This document shows positions 61,213 through 64,000 of a DNA stretch of 64,000 nt, piece after piece (the stretch's first letter is position 1; every line of letters begins with the position of its first letter). The position numbers and the translations under genes were made by a program. The stretch spans positions 119,227 to 183,226 of the forward strand of contig JAXMBH010000011.1 of the NCBI GenBank assembly GCA_046349975.1, written 5' to 3'. This DNA is from JABDGM01 sp046349975 (GTDB taxonomy: Bacteria; Planctomycetota; Planctomycetia; Pirellulales; Lacipirellulaceae). The notes beneath the pieces are model-generated. The model was not told the origin of the DNA. It worked only from the letters and a program-made list of their open reading frames with translations, and did not search any database.

Positions 61213-62607
61213 CTAATCGGCGTGCTTCGGCGGAAACGCTAAGATGATCGGGCTGCCATCGATGCTCAATTCGATGGATCCCCGCCCCACGGTTTTCCAA
61301 GAGACTTGCTCCGCGCGACCGTCTTTCGTTGGCATTCGCTCGGCGTTCGTGGGAACTGCCGGCATGTTCGCCAGCGTAGCCAAATGCTGCCGGCCATCGC
61401 CGGTCGGCGCCCAAACCACCCACATCAAGCGACCGCCACGGCGCCCTTGCTTAAACTCGACAACAGTGCGTTCGCCCGGCACGTTTTCAACCACGCGTGA
61501 AAACCGGAAGTCAGCGAGAGTCCTGGCGAAATAACGAACGGCCCAGTAAGACGCCTTCGGCTCGAAATTGCGCGTGAGTCCGCTGGCTCCGTGCACAGCC
61601 GCTTGATCGGCGTCGTTATAGAAAAAAATGTAAGCGCGGTCGACGCCGCGTTCGGCGAACCAGAGCAGCGAACGCACAAGATACTGGGCTTGTTCCAGAT
61701 CAGACTGCCCGCGCCAATTGAGTTTCTCGAACCAGCCCTGGCGACGTTGCATCGCCGCGGGTGTGCAGGCATCGTAGCCAAACTCGCTTATCCAAATTTC
61801 CTTCTTCGGTGAATGTTGATCGCGCCAGCGGATCGCCTCGTCAATCTGGCTCAAGTACGGTATTGTTGGATCCTCGGGATAGCTGCGGTCCCAGGGGCTC
61901 TGACCATCACGAGCCGGCCGTGTGGCATAATCGTGCAGGTTGATTACATCGTAAAGCTTGAGAAACTCCGGCTCTGAATAAGTTTCATCGAGGGATTTGA
62001 GCCATTCATCGGCCGGGCCAGCGCGAGTTGCGGCAGTCGCGATTTTGATCTGCTTATCGCCCATACGGATGCCCTGGGCCATGGCCGCAAACAAACGCCG
62101 ATAAAGCGCATCATCAAACTTGTTGCCCGGCTCGTTACCGATTTCGATCGACGTGACGAGTTTATGCGCGCCGGACGGGCCGAAATACTTCGCCATTTCG
62201 AAACCATATTGCCTGATCCATTTCTCCTGGCGATCCCACCATTTCTTGTAGTCAGCCTGAGAGGGTCCAAACGAGTCGATTTGCGCACATAAGTCGATTT
62301 CGAACTGCCGCTTCCTCCATGGGGAGTACACATGCTGATCCCAATCGACGCCGTTCACACAGCGCGGAAAGGTGATCGGATCGCCTGGGTGGTTCACGTC
62401 CCAAGTGATGTTGTGATAGTTGCGCACCAGCCGGCAGACGGGAGCGTACAGTTCAGGCCGAAAATTAAAATCGACGTTGAGGCCGACGAGGTCACGGAAC
62501 AGCGGCTTGACGCGGCCTTCGTCGGCTTCAGCCGGTTCGATGGCAGATGCGATCAGGAGCAGAATGGCTAGAGCTGTTTCACTGGTGTTGTCGAAGAGAT
62601 CAAACAC
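61213..62607 (-). CDS. glycoside hydrolase-like TIM-barrel protein, exported
   Basis: 464 residues from a GTG. Hydrophobic N-terminus (TALAILLLIASAIEPA) is a likely signal peptide. The barrel resembles clan GH-A glycosidases: VTSIEIGNEPGNKFDD holds the expected acid/base Glu after Asn, and KKEIWISEFGYDACTP holds the nucleophile-like Glu. A beta domain at about 375-460 ends in SIELSIDGSPIILAFP. It may act on a plant or algal polysaccharide; the family (GH5/GH39-like) is not certain. Confidence 0.78.
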   Translation of the reverse strand: MFDLFDNTSETALAILLLIASAIEPAEADEGRVKPLFRDLVGLNVDFNFRPELYAPVCRLVRNYHNITWDVNHPGDPITFPRCVNGVDWDQHVYSPWRKRQFEIDLCAQIDSFGPSQADYKKWWDRQEKWIRQYGFEMAKYFGPSGAHKLVTSIEIGNEPGNKFDDALYRRLFAAMAQGIRMGDKQIKIATAATRAGPADEWLKSLDETYSEPEFLKLYDVINLHDYATRPARDGQSPWDRSYPEDPTIPYLSQIDEAIRWRDQHSPKKEIWISEFGYDACTPAAMQRRQGWFEKLNWRGQSDLEQAQYLVRSLLWFAERGVDRAYIFFYNDADQAAVHGASGLTRNFEPKASYWAVRYFARTLADFRFSRVVENVPGERTVVEFKQGRRGGRLMWVVWAPTGDGRQHLATLANMPAVPTNAERMPTKDGRAEQVSWKTVGRGSIELSIDGSPIILAFPPKHAD

Positions 62608-62729
62608 GATTGTACCGCCAAGTGATTGGTGTTCGCTGCCATCCGCTGGTTGCCGCCACGTCGTTAATCGGAGGAAACGAACAATTTAGCTTTGGCGGAG
62701 GGAGTCGGGTCCTATCTGACCGATACGAT

Positions 62730-63530
62730 TTACGTGCGACGACGGATTCGCGACATCAAGATCCTTCCAAGCACCATGCCCATTATCATGGCGTTAAGCA
62801 TCCCAGGCTCTGGCACGGCGGCGGTCGTGGCAAGTGTTCCAACAGCAGCGCTCAGCATGGTATCGTAGGCGGTTACATCGGGAATACTCTCACCATATTG
62901 GTCGAACCAGTCGTTTAGGTTTGCCTGTTCGGCGCCAAGACTTGCAGCGTTATTGCGCATGGCGACGTAGTCGGCTGCGTCGACCGTGCCGTCATTGTTG
63001 GCATCGGCAAATGGGCGAGTGCGAGCGAGGGCCTTCAACTGATAGGTAAAATAGTCGGCCGTGTTTGGCGGCGGTGTCGTACCGCCGCGCAAGTACATCC
63101 ACGGGCCGATTACCGAACCGAACAAGTGAATCGACGAGCCGTCAGCTATCTTTCCTGTGAACTCGTAGACATCAAAAGGAGCAGCGACGGGCAGTGCCTG
63201 ACCATGTAAGCCTTCTAAATTGAGAATTTGATCGATGTCGTACGCAACTGCCGGGGTGGGATAGGGAGAAATGACCGCACCCCACACTTCGGCGTTGTCG
63301 AAGTTTGCGGCGACTGGCGAGCCGGTGCCGAGCACTACATCGTATTTGCCAGTCAGCAGAAAGTTGACTTCGCGTCCGGCAAACCCGCCGGATTGGTGCA
63401 GCGTACTTTGCCGCGGCAACAGCGTGTAATGCCCAACTTTCGCCGTTGAGCCTTGCGCCCGGATTGCCGAACCACATGACAGTGCAGCCACCACCGCAAG
63501 AAGTAACGATGAGAAGACGTTACGCAGCAT
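62730..63530 (-). CDS. exported dockerin-like, PEP-CTERM protein
   Basis: 266 residues from the ATG at 63530, with AGGAGG 6 bases upstream. Signal peptide LRNVFSSLLLAVVAALSCGS, cut near IRAQ. Residues ~25-185 are beta-rich (HYTLLPRQSTLHQSGGFAG, NFLLTGKYDVVLGTGSPVAA), with no named domain. A dockerin-like calcium motif follows (ADANNDGTVDAADYVAMRNN). The C-terminus AAVPEPGMLNAMIMGMVLGR followed by Arg is a PEP-CTERM signal. Surface-associated; function unknown. Confidence 0.85.
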   Translation of the reverse strand: MLRNVFSSLLLAVVAALSCGSAIRAQGSTAKVGHYTLLPRQSTLHQSGGFAGREVNFLLTGKYDVVLGTGSPVAANFDNAEVWGAVISPYPTPAVAYDIDQILNLEGLHGQALPVAAPFDVYEFTGKIADGSSIHLFGSVIGPWMYLRGGTTPPPNTADYFTYQLKALARTRPFADANNDGTVDAADYVAMRNNAASLGAEQANLNDWFDQYGESIPDVTAYDTMLSAAVGTLATTAAVPEPGMLNAMIMGMVLGRILMSRIRRRT

Positions 63531-63673
63531 GATGTGCCTCCTACGGAAAGCGAATTCGGCCGCGGAGATTACGCTCAGTCTAACGGAATTCAGCACGAGT
63601 GCAAAATGAGCTCACGCCATTTTGCGGGTCCGAGCGACCGATCTAGCCCATCGATGGCCGACCGTACCAGTTA

Positions 63674-63856
63674 TTAGGCGGGTGTAACGCGAAGAATGCC
63701 ACCCTGCGATCCGTTTTCTCTTCGCTCTTGCGACGTTAACGTCCGCCGTTCTCCCATGCTGGTCGATCGCCAATTTGGGCCATTGGCGGCGACGTTGAGG
63801 GCGAACGCTTCGGCTTCCGGCCGCTCAAAACACATTACTTTGAAGTGACCAGGCAA
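63674..63856 (-). CDS. possible small protein (60 aa)
   Basis: 60 residues reading MPGHFKVMCFERPEAEAFAL and later NGSQGGILRVTPA, charged and soluble, with balanced composition. I cannot assign a family, and no clear ribosome binding site was found. It may be a shadow; listed with low confidence. Confidence 0.4.
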   Translation of the reverse strand: MPGHFKVMCFERPEAEAFALNVAANGPNWRSTSMGERRTLTSQERRENGSQGGILRVTPA

Positions 63857-63957
63857 ATGGCCTGCTGCTGTGCTCCCGCCTCAAAAAGGCGTCCTTGTCG
63901 GCAGACGTTATATGTGGTAAAAATAAAGGTCTCGGCAGAAATGCCGGCTCATACCGT

Positions 63958-64000
63958 CGCGGGGTGGAGCAGCCAGGTAGCTCGCGAGGCTCATAACCTC
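63958..64000 (+). tRNA. initiator tRNA-Met (CAU), 3' part beyond the window
   Basis: Begins CGCGGGGTGGAGCAGCCAGG (acceptor and D-arm as in bacterial initiator tRNA), then TAGCTCG and the anticodon arm CGAGG-CTCATAA-CCTC with anticodon CAT. The pair at positions 29/41 is A-U instead of G-C. The variable loop, T-arm and acceptor 3' strand are cut off. Confidence 0.93.

Overview
The window looks like a piece of a planctomycete chromosome, probably a relative of Pirellulales. This is inferred from content and not from a database match. Supporting signs are dockerin-like repeats joined to PEP-CTERM tails, an SHD1-like secreted protein, a DUF4832 protein, an MfnB-type C1-cofactor enzyme outside the archaea, very Gly/Pro/Ala-rich secreted proteins, and dispersed GC-rich palindromes between genes. 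Gene density is moderate, both strands are used, and many intergenic gaps are 300-900 bases. There is no phage, transposase, CRISPR array or rRNA operon.

Layout. 0-9 kb: a LOV/PAS hybrid histidine kinase cut by the window edge and frameshifted in its receiver, a DUF4832 protein, tRNA-Ser(GGA), a von Willebrand A protein, a Zn-alcohol dehydrogenase and Rho with a Gly/Arg-rich N-terminus. 9-22 kb: a secreted thioredoxin/YHS-like protein; a three-gene stress or detoxification operon (SRPBCC protein, formaldehyde-dehydrogenase-like enzyme, membrane protein); STN-domain and TPR proteins; an MfnB homologue coupled to a membrane protein; RNase D; an M24 peptidase. 22-32 kb: a tandem 157-base repeat and an envelope cluster containing a 1168-residue secretin. 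32-43 kb: aldehyde dehydrogenase, a PIN toxin-antitoxin pair, adenine deaminase, a Cys-rich outer-membrane-like protein, a matrixin-like metalloprotease, a PHP hydrolase, and a repeat-rich patch holding a WD40 gene remnant. 43-52 kb: TypA, a cysteine-desulfurase-like protein, a membrane PQQ propeller, a two-gene arginine-to-ornithine-to-proline unit, and a long disordered Arg/Glu-rich protein. 52-64 kb: a PrkA kinase / DUF444 / SpoVR operon with a fourth small gene, HemQ, PilT, a glycosidase-like protein, a PEP-CTERM protein, and the start of an initiator tRNA.

The most notable points are: (1) the split version of the cyanobacterial arginine dihydrolase/ornithine cyclodeaminase enzyme, whose second component carries an in-frame palindromic DNA insertion; (2) six single-base frame breaks within 2.1 kb of the PrkA-DUF444-SpoVR operon, where the encoded sequence is otherwise intact in every frame; (3) a LOV photoreceptor kinase; (4) several families of dispersed palindromes, one of which lies directly against two start codons; and (5) an Arg/Glu-rich disordered protein with repeated Trp-containing short motifs, which may be an undescribed scaffold or RNA-binding protein. 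Functions are read from motifs visible in the translations; no search was run.
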